Positions 26,363-34,899 of a DNA stretch of 47,928 nt are shown here, piece after piece. Location of the stretch: positions 1 to 47,928 of the forward strand of contig CANPYG010000007.1 in NCBI GenBank assembly GCA_947588205.1, in the 5' to 3' direction. The position numbers and the translations under genes were made by a program. The DNA is from an uncultured Acetatifactor sp. (lineage in GTDB: Bacteria; Bacillota; Clostridia; Lachnospirales; Lachnospiraceae). The notes under the pieces are model-generated. The model saw nothing but the letters and a program-made list of their open reading frames with translations, did not search any database and was not told the DNA's origin. Each line of letters opens with the position of its first letter. Within the stretch, counting starts at the first letter, position 1.

Positions 26363-27421
26363 ATGGTTAAGGTTGGAATTATCGGCGCTACGGGTTATGC
26401 CGGGGGAGAACTGGTGCGGTTGTTGAAAAACCATAAGTACGCCCAGATCGTCTGGTATGGTTCCAGAAGCTACATAGATAAAAAATATCACCAGGTTTAT
26501 CAGAACATGTTCCGGATCGTGGAGGATGTATGCAGGGACGATAACCTGGAAGAGATGGCGGATCAGGTGGACGTGATCTTTACGGCAACCCCCCAGGGCT
26601 TTCTGGCGGGACTTTTAAAGGAGGAGCTTCTCTCTAAGGTAAAAATAGTGGATCTGTCAGCTGATTACCGCATCAAGGATGTTTCGGTCTATGAGAAGTG
26701 GTACGGGATCGAGCATAAATCCCCGCAGTTTATTCCGGAAGCGGTCTACGGGCTGTGCGAGATCAACCGGGACAAGGTAACCCCTGCAACCCGTCTGATC
26801 GCCAATCCCGGCTGCTACACCACCTGCTCCATTCTGACTGCCTATCCGCTTGTAAAGGAGGGCGTGATAGATGTGGATACTCTGATCATTGACGCCAAAT
26901 CCGGCACTTCGGGAGCGGGGAGGGGCGCCAAGGTGCAGAATCTTTTCTGTGAGGTGAATGAAAATATGAAGGCCTACGGCGTGGCAAGCCACAGGCACAC
27001 GCCGGAGATCGAAGAACAGCTCGGATATGCGGCGGGACGCGGGGTAACGTTAAGCTTTACTCCCCATCTTGTACCCATGAATCGGGGCATCCTTGTGACG
27101 GAATACGCTTCCCTGCGCAGAAATCCGGATGGAAGCCTTCCTTCCTATGAGGAGATCAGGGCGGTCTACGATCGGTACTATGGAAAGGAGCATTTTGTCC
27201 GTGTGCTGGATAAAGATGTCTGTCCGGAGACCAAATGGGTGGAAGGAAGCAACTACGTGGATATCGGTTTTGTGGTCGACGAGCGCACAGGGCGTATTAT
27301 CATGATGGGTGCCCTGGACAATCTTGTGAAGGGCGCCGCAGGCCAGGCTGTTCAGAATATGAATCTTCTCTTTGGCCTGGAAGAAAGCGAAGGGCTGGAT
27401 CTCATTCCCTGCTTCCCGTAG
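26363..27421 (+). CDS. argC: N-acetyl-gamma-glutamyl-phosphate reductase
   Basis: A 352-residue NADPH-dependent reductase, third step of ornithine synthesis. The nucleotide-binding GATGYAGGELVRLL is at 9-22 and the catalytic Cys151 is in NPGCYTT. The histidine-containing HRHTPEIEEQLG segment also fits. CGGAGG precedes ATG 26363 closely. It is physically behind the proton-motor pair and in front of a long AT-rich gap with a new promoter, so it may be transcribed with the motor genes and separately from argJBD. Confidence 0.96.
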   Translation: MVKVGIIGATGYAGGELVRLLKNHKYAQIVWYGSRSYIDKKYHQVYQNMFRIVEDVCRDDNLEEMADQVDVIFTATPQGFLAGLLKEELLSKVKIVDLSADYRIKDVSVYEKWYGIEHKSPQFIPEAVYGLCEINRDKVTPATRLIANPGCYTTCSILTAYPLVKEGVIDVDTLIIDAKSGTSGAGRGAKVQNLFCEVNENMKAYGVASHRHTPEIEEQLGYAAGRGVTLSFTPHLVPMNRGILVTEYASLRRNPDGSLPSYEEIRAVYDRYYGKEHFVRVLDKDVCPETKWVEGSNYVDIGFVVDERTGRIIMMGALDNLVKGAAGQAVQNMNLLFGLEESEGLDLIPCFP

Positions 27422-27486
27422 AAGCCTGCAGGAAGGGGATATGCCTGTCCAACGTATGAAGGGGATGCGCCGGAAACGGGATAAAA

Positions 27487-27530
27487 TGAATAAAATTTCT
27501 ATATATTCATTATTTAATGCATATATTCAT
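27487..27530. promoter_or_regulatory. AT-rich region with possible ArgR/AhrC sites
   Basis: TGAATAAAATTTCT (27487-27500) matches the ARG-box core TGAATWWWWATTCA at 12 of 14, and ATGCATATATTCAT (27517-27530) is a 12-of-14 palindrome of similar type with shorter spacing. They lie about 40-80 bases before the promoter of the argJBD transcript. Prediction by eye only. Confidence 0.3.
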
Positions 27531-27568
27531 GGGAATAAAGAAAATCTTGTGAATATTTAAAAAAATAC

Positions 27569-27596
27569 TGGACTTTTATGCAAAAGCGAGTATAAT
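27569..27596 (+). promoter_or_regulatory. Promoter of the GNAT-argJ-argB-argD transcript
   Basis: TGGACT (27569-27574), 16 bases, TATAAT (27591-27596), with a perfect -10. The expected start of transcription is near 27603, inside a palindrome. Confidence 0.65.
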
Positions 27597-27621
27597 GTCG
27601 ACAGGAAGGACGCCTGTCGAC
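27597..27621 (+). promoter_or_regulatory. Perfect 9-bp palindrome across the transcription start
   Basis: GTCGACAGG (27597-27605), 7 bases, CCTGTCGAC (27613-27621), then TTTT. It starts directly after the -10 box, so it could be a repressor operator at +1 or, in the transcript, a short 5' hairpin with a weak U tract. Confidence 0.65.
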
Positions 27622-27694
27622 TTTTGAATGAATGTGCGCCGGGCGGCATGCAAATGTTATTTATTCCATGAAAAACGGAAAGAGAGTCCTGCTT

Positions 27695-28159
27695 ATGACG
27701 CATTTACCCTACACGGTTCGTCCTATGACAATTGAAGATTATCCGGGCTTATACGCCCTTTGGATGACGATCAGGGGCTTCGGCATCCGGAGCATTGATG
27801 ATTCCAGAGAAGGAGTGGGACGGTTTCTTTCCCGCAACCCGTCTACCAGTGTTGTTGCCGTTTCCGGGGAAGGGGAGATCGTCGGGGGCATCCTCTGCGG
27901 ACATGACGGCAGACGCGGATGCCTTTATCATGTGTGCGTCCGGGAGGATTACCGCAGAATGGGTATTGGAAAGGCCATGGTGGTATACTGCATGAATGCC
28001 CTGAAGGCGGAGAAGATCAACAAGGTGAGCCTGATCGCTTTTACCGTCAATGATGTGGGCAACGCCTTTTGGAACCGCATCGGCTGGACCAGGAGAGAGG
28101 ACCTGAATTATTACGATTTTACACTGAACGAGGCCAATATCACCGCATTTAATAAGTGA
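27695..28159 (+). CDS. GNAT-family N-acetyltransferase in the arginine cluster
   Basis: A 154-residue acetyltransferase with LPYTVRPMTIEDYPGLYALW at the start and motif A as LYHVCVREDYRRMGIGKAMVVYCM, followed by LIAFTVNDVGNAFWNRIGW. It belongs to the same superfamily as bacterial N-acetylglutamate synthases, but argJ downstream already provides that activity in the cyclic pathway, so its substrate is open. GAGAG lies 8 bases before ATG 27695; in-frame ATGs at 27632 and 27668 have poorer sites. It is the first gene of the argJBD transcript, 36 bases before argJ. Confidence 0.85.
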   Translation: MTHLPYTVRPMTIEDYPGLYALWMTIRGFGIRSIDDSREGVGRFLSRNPSTSVVAVSGEGEIVGGILCGHDGRRGCLYHVCVREDYRRMGIGKAMVVYCMNALKAEKINKVSLIAFTVNDVGNAFWNRIGWTRREDLNYYDFTLNEANITAFNK

Positions 28160-28195
28160 TGCCTGTTATGGCTTGTTATGAATGGAGGAAAAGCA

Positions 28196-29419
28196 ATGAA
28201 GTATATCCGGGGCGGTATTACCGCAGCGAAGGGATTTGAGGCAGCCGCCTGTGCCGCCGGCATCAAATATCAGAACAGAGACGACATGGCGCTCATTTAC
28301 AGCACCGAGCCCTGTAAGGCGGCAGGAACCTTTACCACGAATGTGGTGAAGGCGGCGCCCGTGCAGTGGGACAGACAGATTGTGGAGCATTCTCCTTATG
28401 CCCAGGCTGTGGTGATTAATTCCGGCATTGCAAACGCATGTACCGGCAGGCCGGGCATGGATTGCTGCCGGGCGGAGGCAGAGGCGGCTTCACAGGCGCT
28501 TTCCATTCCGGCTTCTTCTGTCCTTGTCGCTTCTACGGGCGTGATCGGCATGCAGATGCCTGTGGAGAAAGCCGAGGCAGGGATACGGCAGATGGCGCAG
28601 ACGAAGAGCCCGTCTGAAGAAGCCGCCCTTGCGGCGGCAAAGGCGATCATGACCACAGATACCGTTTATAAGCAGGTCGCGGCGGAGGTTACGATCGGCG
28701 GCAGGACAGTTACGATCGGCGGCATGTGCAAGGGTTCCGGAATGATTCACCCCAATATGTGTACCATGCTTGGCTTTGTGACGACAGATGTGAATATTTC
28801 AAAGGAGATGCTGCAGAAGGCGGTGAGCGCCAGTGTGGACGATACCTTTAATATGATTTCCGTGGACGGGGATACCTCCACCAATGATACCCTGTTGGTG
28901 CTGGCAAACGGTTTGGCAGGCAATGAGGAGATCCGGCAGGAGGATGACGACTATCGGCTTTTCTGCCAGGCGCTCGTTGAGATCAATACCTATCTTGCTA
29001 GGAAAATGGCTGGAGACGGGGAGGGCGCTACCGCCCTCATAGAGACGAAGGTGATCCATGCTGCTTCCGTGAAGGATGCGAAGATCCTGGCGAAGTCGGT
29101 GATCTGTTCCTCCCTGACCAAGGCGGCGGTGTTCGGGCACGATGCCAACTTCGGAAGGATTCTGTGCGCGCTGGGGTATTCCGGGGCGGACTTCGACCCG
29201 GAGAATGTGGACCTGTATTTCCAGAGCGTCAGCGGGCAGATCCATATTTACGGCAACGGCGTTGCCTGTGATTACAGCGAAGAGGAAGCCACAAGGATTC
29301 TCTCCGATCCGGAGGTCACGATCCTGGTGGATATGCATATGGGGGATGCGCAGGCGACTGCCTGGGGCTGTGACTTAAGCTATGATTATGTGAAGATTAA
29401 CGCGGATTACCGCAGCTGA
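28196..29419 (+). CDS. argJ: Glutamate N-acetyltransferase/amino-acid acetyltransferase (ArgJ)
   Basis: A 407-residue self-cleaving enzyme that recycles the acetyl group from N-acetylornithine to glutamate and may also use acetyl-CoA. The autoproteolysis site is in KGSGMIHPNMCTMLGF, where Thr190 would become the N-terminal nucleophile of the beta chain; the usual preceding Ala is Cys here. The C-terminal GHDANFGRILCALGYSG is also diagnostic. ATG 28196 is chosen for GGAGG 7 bases upstream; an ATG 18 bases earlier is weaker. It precedes argB by 45 bases containing two alternative hairpins. Confidence 0.95.
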   Translation: MKYIRGGITAAKGFEAAACAAGIKYQNRDDMALIYSTEPCKAAGTFTTNVVKAAPVQWDRQIVEHSPYAQAVVINSGIANACTGRPGMDCCRAEAEAASQALSIPASSVLVASTGVIGMQMPVEKAEAGIRQMAQTKSPSEEAALAAAKAIMTTDTVYKQVAAEVTIGGRTVTIGGMCKGSGMIHPNMCTMLGFVTTDVNISKEMLQKAVSASVDDTFNMISVDGDTSTNDTLLVLANGLAGNEEIRQEDDDYRLFCQALVEINTYLARKMAGDGEGATALIETKVIHAASVKDAKILAKSVICSSLTKAAVFGHDANFGRILCALGYSGADFDPENVDLYFQSVSGQIHIYGNGVACDYSEEEATRILSDPEVTILVDMHMGDAQATAWGCDLSYDYVKINADYRS

Positions 29420-29431
29420 CCGGAGGTGAAG

Positions 29432-29459
29432 GTCTTTTCGTAAGACGGACGAAAAGGAG
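29432..29459 (+). promoter_or_regulatory. Two mutually exclusive hairpins over the argB ribosome binding site
   Basis: CTTTTCGT (29434-29441) pairs with ACGAAAAG (29449-29456), covering the first half of the argB site AAGGAG (29454-29459). Alternatively GTCTT (29432-29436) pairs with AAGAC (29442-29446), freeing the site. This could adjust argB translation between argJ and argB. Confidence 0.4.
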
Positions 29460-29464
29460 AAAAT

Positions 29465-30367
29465 ATGGAACAAGATATGCAGCAGGTGTTGCGCAAGGCG
29501 GAGGTCCTGATAGAAGCGCTCCCTTATATTCAGAAATTTAACCGTAAGATCATCGTGGTAAAATACGGCGGGAGCGCAATGAGCGATGAAGAATTGCAGA
29601 AGAATGTGATCAAGGATGTGACCCTTTTAAAGCTGGTGGGCTTTAAACCCATCATCGTCCATGGCGGCGGCAAGGAGATCAGCAGATGGGTAGGCAAGGT
29701 GGGCAAGGAATCCCGCTTTGTGAACGGACTTCGCGTGACGGACGAGGAAACCGTGGAGATCGCGGAGATGGTTTTGGGCAAGGTGAATAAGGATCTTGTG
29801 ACCATGGTGCAGGAGCTGGGCGTGAAAGCGGTAGGCATCAGCGGCAAGGACGGCGGCTTGCTTGAAGTGGAGAAAAAGTACTCCGACGGGCAGGATATCG
29901 GCTTTGTAGGGGAGATTACCCATGTCAATCCCAAGGTGCTTTACGATCTTTTGGAAAAGGACTTCCTTCCGATTGTGGCGCCCATCGGTCTCGATAAGGA
30001 TTTCCAGACCTATAATATCAATGCGGATGACGCGGCCTGCGCCATAGCGAGGGCGGTCCATGCGGAAAAGCTGGCATTTCTGACGGATGTGGAAGGCCTG
30101 TACCGTGATTTTAACGACAAGTCCTCCTTCGTTTCCCGGCTCACTGCCACGCAGGCGGAAGGGCTTATTAACGGGGGCTTGATCGGCGGCGGAATGCTGC
30201 CCAAGCTGAATAACTGCACGGCGGCTGTGAAAAACGGGGTCAACAGGGTGCATATTCTGGACGGAAGGATTCCCCACTGTCTCCTTCTGGAGATTTTCAC
30301 CAACAAAGGAATCGGCACAGCCATCATTGCGGATGAGGACAGTATGGAATTTGCAGCGCAGAAATGA
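29465..30367 (+). CDS. argB: Acetylglutamate kinase
   Basis: A 300-residue amino-acid kinase, second step of ornithine synthesis. VVKYGGSAM near residue 32 and VHGGGKEIS are the substrate and nucleotide loops; [14 protein letters not shown] is the C-terminal signature. The first ~25 residues form an extra helix ([21 protein letters not shown]) found in hexameric, arginine-inhibited kinases, which fits the cyclic ArgJ pathway where this enzyme is the control point. AAGGAG lies 5 bases before ATG 29465. It overlaps the start region of argD. Confidence 0.96.
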   Translation: MEQDMQQVLRKAEVLIEALPYIQKFNRKIIVVKYGGSAMSDEELQKNVIKDVTLLKLVGFKPIIVHGGGKEISRWVGKVGKESRFVNGLRVTDEETVEIAEMVLGKVNKDLVTMVQELGVKAVGISGKDGGLLEVEKKYSDGQDIGFVGEITHVNPKVLYDLLEKDFLPIVAPIGLDKDFQTYNINADDAACAIARAVHAEKLAFLTDVEGLYRDFNDKSSFVSRLTATQAEGLINGGLIGGGMLPKLNNCTAAVKNGVNRVHILDGRIPHCLLLEIFTNKGIGTAIIADEDSMEFAAQK

Positions 30368-30375
30368 GGGAAAAT

Positions 30376-31614
30376 ATGACGATGTGTGAGAATTCTACAA
30401 AAGCCCCGATGGATATGAAAGCATATATTGACCAGGCGGAGCAGGATCTGCTCCATACCTATAACCGTTATCAGATTGTCTTAGACCGGGGCGACGGCGT
30501 CAATCTTTATGATATCAACGGGAAAAGATATCTGGATTTCTGCGCGGGAATAGCTGTATTCGCATTGGGATACCATAATGAGGAATACAATAACGCCCTA
30601 AAGAATCAGATTGATAAGCTGATTCATACGTCTAATTATTATTATAATGTTCCCGCGGTGGAGGCCGCCCGCAAGCTGAAAAAGGTATCCGGCATGGACA
30701 GGGTGTTCTTCACCAATTCCGGCGCGGAAGCGATAGAGGGCGCCATAAAGGCGGCCAGAAAATATGCTTATCTGAAGGATGGACATACGGACCATGAGAT
30801 CATAGCCATGGAGCATTCCTTCCACGGAAGGACCATGGGCGCCCTGGCGGTAACGGGCAATGCCCATTACAGGGAGCCCTTTGAACCCCTGATCGGGAAT
30901 ATCCGTTTCGCGCGTCTGAACGACATGGACAGCGTGCTTGCCTGTGTGACGGAGAAGACCTGCGCCATTATCCTGGAAACCATTCAGGGCGAGGGAGGGA
31001 TCTTCCCTGCGGATGAGGAGTTTTTGACAAAGCTGCGCGCCCTGTGCGATGAAAGGGATATTCTGCTGATCCTGGACGAGATCCAGTGCGGGATGGGCAG
31101 AACGGGCTTCATGTATGCCTGGCAGAGATATGGCGTCATGCCGGATATTATGACGACGGCAAAGGCTCTCGGCTGCGGCGTGCCCATCGGCGCTTTCCTG
31201 ATGACGGAAAAGGTGGCGGCCCATTCCTTGGCGGCGGGGGACCATGGCACCACCTATGGCGGCAATCCCCTGGCGTGCGCGGCTGCGGAAAAAGTGCTTG
31301 ATTTATTTGAGAAGAACCATATAATAGAACATGTAAGGGAAATTGCCCCTTATCTGGAACAGAAACTGGATGAGATGGTGGAAAAGTATGATTTTATTGA
31401 GACCCGCCGGGGAGTCGGCCTGATGCAGGGACTGATTTTTAAATGCCCGGTAGCTCCTGTCATCAATAGAGCCGTGGAAAAGGGAATGCTCCTGATCAAT
31501 GCAGGAACCAATATTATTCGATTTGTGCCGCCTCTCATCATTACAAAGCAAAATGTGGACGAAATGGTTTCCATTTTGTGCGATTGCCTGGATGGGATGA
31601 CAGCCGGAGAGTGA
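30376..31614 (+). CDS. argD: Acetylornithine aminotransferase
   Basis: A 412-residue class III PLP aminotransferase that converts N-acetylglutamate semialdehyde to N-acetylornithine. FFTNSGAEAIEGAIKAARK binds the cofactor phosphate; DEIQCGMGRTG holds the PLP aspartate, and Lys263 in TTAKALGCGVPIGA forms the Schiff base. ATG 30376 has GAGGG 5 bases upstream; ATG 30364 overlaps the argB stop by 4 bases (ATGA) and is a real alternative that adds four residues. Next gene begins 6 bases after the stop. Confidence 0.95.
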   Translation: MTMCENSTKAPMDMKAYIDQAEQDLLHTYNRYQIVLDRGDGVNLYDINGKRYLDFCAGIAVFALGYHNEEYNNALKNQIDKLIHTSNYYYNVPAVEAARKLKKVSGMDRVFFTNSGAEAIEGAIKAARKYAYLKDGHTDHEIIAMEHSFHGRTMGALAVTGNAHYREPFEPLIGNIRFARLNDMDSVLACVTEKTCAIILETIQGEGGIFPADEEFLTKLRALCDERDILLILDEIQCGMGRTGFMYAWQRYGVMPDIMTTAKALGCGVPIGAFLMTEKVAAHSLAAGDHGTTYGGNPLACAAAEKVLDLFEKNHIIEHVREIAPYLEQKLDEMVEKYDFIETRRGVGLMQGLIFKCPVAPVINRAVEKGMLLINAGTNIIRFVPPLIITKQNVDEMVSILCDCLDGMTAGE

Positions 31615-31620
31615 GAAAAT

Positions 31621-33081
31621 ATGCGGATGAAGCATAGGATCATTGCTGTACTTGTGCTGATCGGAATGGTCTGCGCTGTAATTGCAGGAAGTAAGTTTGA
31701 GATGACCGGAGCGAGCGAGGAGCTTACCGGTCTGTCTTTGTTTGAACGGAAGGAAAGCATTTATTTCTGGTATGCGGATGAGAATCTGGCTGATTTTATC
31801 AACAGCGCTGCGGTTGCTTTCGGGGAAGAACATAATGTCCGGGTGATTCCGCAGCTTGTGTCCGAGAGTGAATATATAGAGGCGATTAACGATGCAACGC
31901 TGCATTCGGAGCAGATGCCGGACGCTTACCTGGTCAGCAATGATTCCCTGGAAAAAGCCTATCTTGCTGGTCTTGCCGCTGAAGTGATAGATGAGAAGGG
32001 AATCTGCAATGGGGATCATTTTTCCAGAGGGGCGTTGTCTGCCGTGACTTATCATGACAAGAAGGTTGCCTATCCGTTTTATTTTGATACCACAGCGTTG
32101 GTTTACAACCGTACCTATCTGGAAATGTGGCTGCAGCAGCAGGCGACGAATACCGGGGCAGAGCAGGAAGAAGTGGAGATCCCGGAGCAAACTGCAGATT
32201 CGGAAGGAACGGCCGACGATGGGGAAGCAGGCGATGCGGCAGATACCGGGGAGGAGGTTCAGGATGAAGAGGCCCTTGCCCTGGAAAGGGCGAGAATAGA
32301 AGAGCTTTTGCACACAGGCATCCCTCAGACCATAGACGATATCCTGTATATCGCCAATACCTTCGCCGTTCCGGAAGGCGTCGAGGGCATCATGAAGTGG
32401 GCGGTTTCCGATATCCTGTACAATTATTGGATCGTCGGCAATTACATGATTGTGGGAGGCGATACCGGCGACCAGAAGACAAATATCAATATCAGCAATG
32501 AACAGACGATTGATTGTCTTGAAATATATAAGGCTTTAAACCAGTATTTCTATATTGGGGCGGATACGGTGACCTATGATTCCGCGATCCAGGACCTGAT
32601 TGACGGTAAGATCGTATTTACGGTCGCAACGACGGATGTGGTACGAAGGCTGGAGAATGCGGAGGAGAACGGTGAACTGTCATATGAATACGGAATCACA
32701 GTCATGCCCGATATCAGCGATACCTTAAGCAGCCGGTCCGTATCGGTGACAAATGCGGTTGCGGTCAATGGATATTCCCGCAACAGGGAGCTTGCGGACC
32801 AGTTCGCAGCGTTCCTGACCGGGGAATACAGCGGGAATCTTTTCGCAAGAACGGGGAAAATCGCTTCCTGTATCAATGCCAATCCGGCAGATGCATACAT
32901 CGATCCCTTTCAGGCGGAATACGCGGACAGCGTTCCTTTTCCCAAAATGATTGCCACCAGCAATCTCTGGATTCAGATGGAAGTCCTCTTTTCTAAATTA
33001 TGGAATGGGGAGGACGCGGCAGAACTGCTTGATGAGCTTTCGGAACAGATTCAGATGCAGCTGGGAATTGCGGTTGGATAA
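31621..33081 (+). CDS. Extracellular solute-binding protein, orphan
   Basis: A 486-residue secreted periplasmic-binding-protein-like protein. Residues ~4-23 are a signal peptide (IIAVLVLIGMVCAVIAG); no clear lipobox. The body resembles family 1 sugar ABC-transporter binding proteins: YFWYADENLADFINSAAVAF, the PDAYLVSNDSL block, and VAYPFYFDTTALVYNR. An acidic, low-complexity insert (about 180-222) splits it. No permease or ATPase genes lie nearby, and the gene begins 6 bases after argD, so it would be expressed with arginine genes despite a sugar-type fold. The ligand is unknown. The stop lies inside the first copy of a 35-bp repeat. Confidence 0.82.
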   Translation: MRMKHRIIAVLVLIGMVCAVIAGSKFEMTGASEELTGLSLFERKESIYFWYADENLADFINSAAVAFGEEHNVRVIPQLVSESEYIEAINDATLHSEQMPDAYLVSNDSLEKAYLAGLAAEVIDEKGICNGDHFSRGALSAVTYHDKKVAYPFYFDTTALVYNRTYLEMWLQQQATNTGAEQEEVEIPEQTADSEGTADDGEAGDAADTGEEVQDEEALALERARIEELLHTGIPQTIDDILYIANTFAVPEGVEGIMKWAVSDILYNYWIVGNYMIVGGDTGDQKTNINISNEQTIDCLEIYKALNQYFYIGADTVTYDSAIQDLIDGKIVFTVATTDVVRRLENAEENGELSYEYGITVMPDISDTLSSRSVSVTNAVAVNGYSRNRELADQFAAFLTGEYSGNLFARTGKIASCINANPADAYIDPFQAEYADSVPFPKMIATSNLWIQMEVLFSKLWNGEDAAELLDELSEQIQMQLGIAVG

Positions 33082-33155
33082 GGATTTGAATACAAACAGG
33101 TTATATGGCAGAATAAGGATTCGAATACAAACAGGTTATACGGTGGGATAAAAGG
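33076..33155 (+). repeat. Tandem 35-bp duplication at the end of the solute-binding protein gene
   Basis: 33076-33110 and 33111-33145 are two 35-bp copies with a few mismatches (core AATACAAACAGGTTATA), plus the first ~10 bases of a third copy. The stop codon 33079-33081 falls in the first copy, so the array is non-coding. Confidence 0.85.
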
Positions 33156-33224
33156 CTGATCATATGGATATTCTATGATATAAAGGCGGATATTTAAATC
33201 GTGCCGGAAAGGTAGGATGTTGAA

Positions 33225-33656
33225 ATGATTGGCTTTTTCATTGCACTGATCTCAGGAGCCCTGATGAGCATCCAGGGCGTGTTTAACACACAGGTTACGA
33301 AATCCTCTTCCATCTGGGCGGCGAATGCATTTGTTCAGTTTACCGCTCTCCTGGTCTGTCTGGGCGCATGGCTTTTGACCGACAGAAGCCCTTTGACGGC
33401 AGTTTTTAAGGTGGAGCCGAAATATATGCTGCTGGGAGGGGCAATCGGGGCATTTATCACATATACCGTAATTCAGAGCATGGATACCCTGGGACCTGCC
33501 CGGGCGGTTATGCTGATCGTGGTCGCCCAGCTTTTGGTGGCGTATGTGATCGAGCTGATGGGGCTGTTCGGAGTGGAAAAACAGCCCTGGGAATGGCGCA
33601 AGGCGATCGGAATGGGCTTAGCGGTCGCGGGGATCGTGATTTTTAAATGGAAGTGA
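33225..33656 (+). CDS. YdcZ/DUF606-type drug/metabolite transporter
   Basis: A 143-residue protein of four to five membrane helices, the half-size form of the DMT transporter superfamily (about 4-22, 34-52, 64-84, 91-110, 122-140). The start MIGFFIALISGALMSIQGVFNTQV and the GPARAVMLIVVAQLLVAYVIE segment are characteristic of the YdcZ family. Proteins of this size pair as dimers. The substrate is unknown. A GGTAGG site precedes ATG 33225, and the aldolase gene follows after 15 bases. Confidence 0.88.
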   Translation: MIGFFIALISGALMSIQGVFNTQVTKSSSIWAANAFVQFTALLVCLGAWLLTDRSPLTAVFKVEPKYMLLGGAIGAFITYTVIQSMDTLGPARAVMLIVVAQLLVAYVIELMGLFGVEKQPWEWRKAIGMGLAVAGIVIFKWK

Positions 33657-33671
33657 GGAAAGGCGGATATT

Positions 33672-34706
33672 ATGATCTACTTTAACTGTGACTACAATGA
33701 AGGCGCCCATGAAAAGGTGTTGCGGCGCCTTATAGAGACGAATATGGAGCAGACGGAGGGCTACGGCTGTGATCCATACTGTGATGCCGCAGCCAAAATA
33801 ATCCGGGAAAAGTGTCAGGCCCCGGATGCCGCGGTACATTTCCTGGTGGGAGGAACCCAGGCCAACGCCATTGTAATAACGGCAGCGCTCCGCCCCCATC
33901 AGGGCGTGGTATCGGCCCGGACCGCCCATGTCAACGTGCATGAAACAGGGGCGATAGAAGCAAGCGGGCATAAGGTTCTGGTGCTTCCCGCAAAGGATGG
34001 TAAGATTTCTGCAACGCAGATAGACGCATGCTACCAGGCACATGTGAAGGATGACGCCTTTGAGCATATTGTACAGCCCAAAATGGTCTACCTTTCCCAG
34101 CCAACGGAGCTTGGGACGCTTTATTCGCTTAAGGAGCTGGAGGAGATTGCCGGGGTTTGCCGCAGGAATGGGATGTATTTGTACATAGACGGGGCCAGGC
34201 TGGGATATGGCCTTGCTGCTGCAGAAAATGACGTCACACTGCCGGATCTGGCAAGATTGTGCGATGTGTTTTACATTGGCGGGACCAAGGTAGGCGCGTT
34301 GTTCGGGGAGGCCGTGGTTATCCCCAATCCTGTTTTGCAGCAGGATTTCCGGTATATTATGAAGCAAAGGGGCGGAATGCTGGCAAAGGGAAGGCTTCTG
34401 GGAGTACAGTTCCTCGCTTTATTTGAGGATGACCTTTATATGGAGATATCCCGTTATGCGGACCGGCTGGCAGACCGGATACGGGAAGCATTTATCAGGA
34501 AGAAGATTCCCTTTTTGGTGGAAAACAGGACGAACCAGCTGTTTCCGATCCTTTCTGACGAAGATTTAAAATGGATAGGGGAAAAGTATTGTTACTCCTA
34601 TCAGGAGCGTATGGATGATTCCCACAGCGCGGTGCGCTTCTGTACCAGTTGGGCAACTTCGGAGGAAGCCGTGGAACGGTTGCTCGGGGACATTGACAGG
34701 CTTTAG
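33672..34706 (+). CDS. ltaE: Threonine-aldolase-family PLP enzyme
   Basis: A 344-residue fold-type I PLP enzyme. The family core is clear: FLVGGTQANAIV for phosphate binding, the aspartate in YIDGARLGYG, and Lys206 in YIGGTKVGALFGEAV. Family members split L-threonine or L-allo-threonine to glycine and acetaldehyde. The bacterial low-specificity enzyme is the best match, though other beta-eliminating lyases of the group are possible. It shares the transcript of the YdcZ-type transporter, which may move its substrate or product. Confidence 0.82.
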   Translation: MIYFNCDYNEGAHEKVLRRLIETNMEQTEGYGCDPYCDAAAKIIREKCQAPDAAVHFLVGGTQANAIVITAALRPHQGVVSARTAHVNVHETGAIEASGHKVLVLPAKDGKISATQIDACYQAHVKDDAFEHIVQPKMVYLSQPTELGTLYSLKELEEIAGVCRRNGMYLYIDGARLGYGLAAAENDVTLPDLARLCDVFYIGGTKVGALFGEAVVIPNPVLQQDFRYIMKQRGGMLAKGRLLGVQFLALFEDDLYMEISRYADRLADRIREAFIRKKIPFLVENRTNQLFPILSDEDLKWIGEKYCYSYQERMDDSHSAVRFCTSWATSEEAVERLLGDIDRL

Positions 34707-34749
34707 GGGACCGCTTTTTAATGCAACGGTCTGTGTCGGCTGTAACGGT

Positions 34750-34771
34750 TTAAGGAAATATTAAGGAAAAT
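34750..34771 (+). repeat. Two 11-bp direct repeats before the comEA promoter
   Basis: TTAAGGAAATA (34750-34760) and TTAAGGAAAAT (34761-34771). The 11-bp period matches the tandem half-sites of OmpR/PhoB-type regulators, and the end lies 3 bases before the -35 box. The response regulator encoded at 35614 is the obvious candidate ligand. Confidence 0.5.
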
Positions 34772-34774
34772 CAC

Positions 34775-34803
34775 TTGTAAATCTGACGGGATTCATATAC
34801 AAT
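34775..34803 (+). promoter_or_regulatory. Promoter of the comEA-comEC locus
   Basis: TTGTAA (34775-34780), 17 bases, TACAAT (34798-34803), about 97 bases before the comEA start. Direct repeats abut it on the upstream side. Confidence 0.6.
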
Positions 34804-34899
34804 AAAAACAGCATAGAGAGGCACTCCTTCTCTTCTTACCTTCCCTTGCCGCTAAAAGAGCCTGGGCAAGAGGATAGAACAAAAAAGGAGAGTGGAGCT

